Source of the DNA: CS2-K091 sp035527155
Lineage (GTDB): Bacteria > Planctomycetota > Phycisphaerae > Sedimentisphaerales > Anaerobacaceae
DNA: 6,143 nt
Assembly (NCBI GenBank): GCA_035527155.1
Contig: DATLBB010000086.1
Location: 1 to 6,143 of the forward strand
Reading direction: 5' to 3'
Shown: in pieces, positions 4,758-6,143 of the stretch
Layout of the letters: the number at the start of each line of letters is the position of its first letter
Numbering within the stretch: the first letter of the stretch is position 1
The notes under the pieces: model-generated
Seen by the model: the letters and a program-made list of their open reading frames with translations, nothing else
Told to the model about the DNA's origin: nothing
Databases searched by the model: none
Program-made: the position numbers and the translations under genes

Positions 4758-5522
4758 ATGAAAGAAGAAATCTGCGAAGAATGCATCGGAATCATCGGCC
4801 TTGCTGAGCAGGCCTATGTATACGATGGCCGAATTGTGTGTGAGCAATGTGATAAGAAATTACGTCAGGAAGACCGGCAAGGCCGGGAATTCCCGGATGC
4901 CGAAGATACCTGGCTAAACCAGGAAAGCGAAGAGCTTTTGGAATCCTTAGAAGCTCAGGAACACACAGAACTACTGGAATTTCAGCAACCGCAAGAATCC
5001 AAAGGACCTCGGGAAGCCCGGGAACCCGAAGAACTTGAGGAATTAAAGGAACCGAAAGAGCCGAAGGAAAGTCCGGAACGCAGGGAACTGCTGGAATTTC
5101 AGGAAGACCGGGAATCCACAGAACTCCAGAGACCTAACGAAACTGAGGAACCGATAGACGTTCCGGTTGAGGCCGAAGAGGGCGCTGATGTGCCGGACGG
5201 CTCTACTGCGAAACCTTTATCGCCTAAGCGCAAGCGTGTGAGCACAACAGAGTCAACGCTCCTGCCGATTTTGCTTGCAGCCTGGAGTTTCTTTGCTCTC
5301 TTCCTGCTCTTTTATGTGCCTGGCCGTTACGTATCTATGCTGCAAATCAATGCCTTTGGCTATGAAGACCGGACTGTTCGAATTGCTGTTGAATGCCTGA
5401 TGCTGTTGTTTATGGTCCTTTGGTTTTTTGGGGCTTTAGGGCTGTATGTCGTAATCATCGGTTATGACAAGGAGGAAAAAACCAATGAGAAGCTAAGGAC
5501 ATTGAGGCTTTTAGGATTTTGA
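4758..5522 (+). CDS. Unrecognised zinc-ribbon protein with x-Glu-x repeat tract and two membrane helices
   Basis: I do not recognise this family. From the ATG at 4758 it has 254 residues in four parts. The N-terminal zinc-binding module has CEEC (6-9) and CEQC (28-31) around AYVYDGRIV, resembling a short treble-clef or LIM-like knuckle. A Glu-rich linker of 26 consecutive tripeptides spans 55-132. A basic stretch KPLSPKRKR (152-160) follows. Two hydrophobic helices lie at about 168-186 and 212-235, before a short charged tail. With no signal peptide and the basic stretch just before the first helix, both ends are probably cytoplasmic, with a helical hairpin in the membrane. A TTG at 4737 would add seven residues, but GGAG there abuts the start codon; GGGG lies 14-15 nt before the ATG, so neither start has a good ribosome-binding site. 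It lies 54 bp after ruvB with no terminator between, so it may be in the same transcript. Its function is unknown. Confidence 0.8.
   Translation: MKEEICEECIGIIGLAEQAYVYDGRIVCEQCDKKLRQEDRQGREFPDAEDTWLNQESEELLESLEAQEHTELLEFQQPQESKGPREAREPEELEELKEPKEPKESPERRELLEFQEDRESTELQRPNETEEPIDVPVEAEEGADVPDGSTAKPLSPKRKRVSTTESTLLPILLAAWSFFALFLLFYVPGRYVSMLQINAFGYEDRTVRIAVECLMLLFMVLWFFGALGLYVVIIGYDKEEKTNEKLRTLRLLGF
4920..5153 (+). repeat. Degenerate 9-bp minisatellite encoding 26 x-Glu-x tripeptides
   Basis: Residues 55-132 of the zinc-ribbon protein divide without a gap into 26 triplets, such as REA-REP-EEL-EEL-KEP-KEP-KES. Glu occupies the middle place in 23 of 26 (GAA in 21, GAG in 2); the exceptions are Gln77, Gly83 and Arg125. 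A 12-bp exact repeat, CTGGAATTTCAG, recurs at 4974-4985 and 5091-5102, 117 bp (13 units) apart. This suggests growth by duplication of blocks of 9-bp units, followed by divergence. Confidence 0.85.
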
Positions 5523-6143
5523 AATGTGCTTTGCCATTTTGGGTGGGCGGCCTAATGTATTGGTGAAGTGGTGAATTAAAATCTTTTCGACTTCTTTCAG
5601 CGTTTTTTCATTCGATTCGGCAATCCTTTTCAAATTAGCCAGGCAGCCTGCGGCATTTTTTTTCAGTCTGATTTTATCGGGGAAACTTGCCTCACAATCT
5701 CTGCAGATTAAGCCATTGGCCAAACTGCTAAAGTAGACTTCGGACCAATCGGTGGAAAAATTGTTTTTACAGTTTATACACGCATTTAGAATCGGCTGAA
5801 GCCCCACTTCTTTGAGCAGGGCCAACTGGAATAATATCAGCAGGGCAAGTGTGTCGCGTGAAGCGTGAAGCGCATCTCGTGTTTCGTTGGTGTTTTGCAG
5901 GAATTGCAGGAAGCTGTCGAAAAGCTGAGGGTGCGGGTCGTAATCATTTGTCAAACTGCTCAGCAGCTCGGTGCCGAGCAGACAACAGTTGAAGGCGAAA
6001 AGGTTGTCGCTTTGATGTGTAAAGCCGGGCTGTTGCTCGAACTCGGTCAGGGTGGCGAGTTTTTCCTTAGTTGAATCGGAGAAGACGATTTTGCCGCAGG
6101 AGAATATTTCGATAGGGCCGTCGAATGCCGATTTGGGCCGTTT
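5511..6143 (-). CDS. recO: DNA repair protein RecO, C-terminal 210 residues, cut by window edge
   Basis: Mediator of the RecFOR pathway: it binds ssDNA and SSB, anneals strands, and with RecR loads RecA at gaps. The frame is open to the right edge, so the N-terminal OB fold is mostly missing, probably 40-60 residues. The visible part begins KRPKSAFDGPIEIFSCGKIVF, typical of the end of the RecO OB fold. It continues with the helical domain (HPQLFDSFLQFLQ, LALLILFQLALLKEVGLQP) and a four-cysteine zinc site, CINC (122-125 of the visible part) and CRDC (147-150), as in zinc-type RecO proteins such as that of Deinococcus. A C-terminal helical tail carries LGRPPKMAKH. An internal TTG at 5954 is not the start, because RecO sequence continues upstream of it. 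The gene overlaps the zinc-ribbon gene tail to tail by 12 bp, leaving no room for a separate terminator. Confidence 0.93.
   Translation of the reverse strand, partial: KRPKSAFDGPIEIFSCGKIVFSDSTKEKLATLTEFEQQPGFTHQSDNLFAFNCCLLGTELLSSLTNDYDPHPQLFDSFLQFLQNTNETRDALHASRDTLALLILFQLALLKEVGLQPILNACINCKNNFSTDWSEVYFSSLANGLICRDCEASFPDKIRLKKNAAGCLANLKRIAESNEKTLKEVEKILIHHFTNTLGRPPKMAKHISKS

Noticed and set aside
5865..6074. 69-codon plus-strand frame at the right end
   Set aside because: It is antisense to recO, whose minus-strand reading is clearly conserved through this stretch.

Overview
The window looks like chromosomal DNA from a free-living bacterium of mid GC content, most likely a planctomycete of the Phycisphaerae/Sedimentisphaerales type. 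That assignment rests on my memory of family sequences: the RuvA carries a Gly-rich insertion followed by NLIPRMVGF, which I associate with planctomycete RuvA, and the CysRS has the VGHLTDDADEGEDK form. No rRNA is present to confirm it. Short palindromic and direct repeats sit between the genes, as in many uncultivated genomes of this group.

Layout. Positions 1-374 hold the first 124 codons of cysS (cysteinyl-tRNA synthetase) on the minus strand, running off the left edge. A 299-bp divergent intergenic region (375-673) contains plausible promoters in both directions, a hairpin in the cysS leader and a hairpin just upstream of the next gene. Positions 674-2631 are a two-gene operon with an ATGA overlap: an ABC transporter ATPase and a roughly ten-helix membrane protein that is probably its permease. 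Positions 2632-2954 are a repeat-rich non-coding stretch with G-runs, a CACGAATT direct repeat and a nested palindrome whose end abuts the ruvA ribosome-binding site. Positions 2955-4703 are ruvA and ruvB, separated by 69 bp of inverted repeat that reaches into the ruvB start codon. Positions 4758-5522 encode an unrecognised zinc-ribbon protein with a 26-unit x-Glu-x tripeptide tract and two C-terminal membrane helices. It meets recO (minus strand, 5511-6143, cut by the right edge) tail to tail with a 12-bp overlap.

How the genes fit together. RuvA and RuvB form the Holliday-junction branch-migration motor, and RecO loads RecA in the RecFOR gap-repair pathway, so the right half is a recombination and repair neighbourhood. 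The zinc-ribbon/membrane protein between ruvB and recO is the main unknown; its position and short spacing suggest co-transcription with ruvAB, but nothing in it shows a repair function. The ABC pair is a separate unit, of interest because its ATPase lacks the usual Q-loop Gln and H-loop His. I did not find a convincing new defence or mobile system. The most unusual signals are the tripeptide tract and the alternative RNA foldings at the ruvA-ruvB junction.
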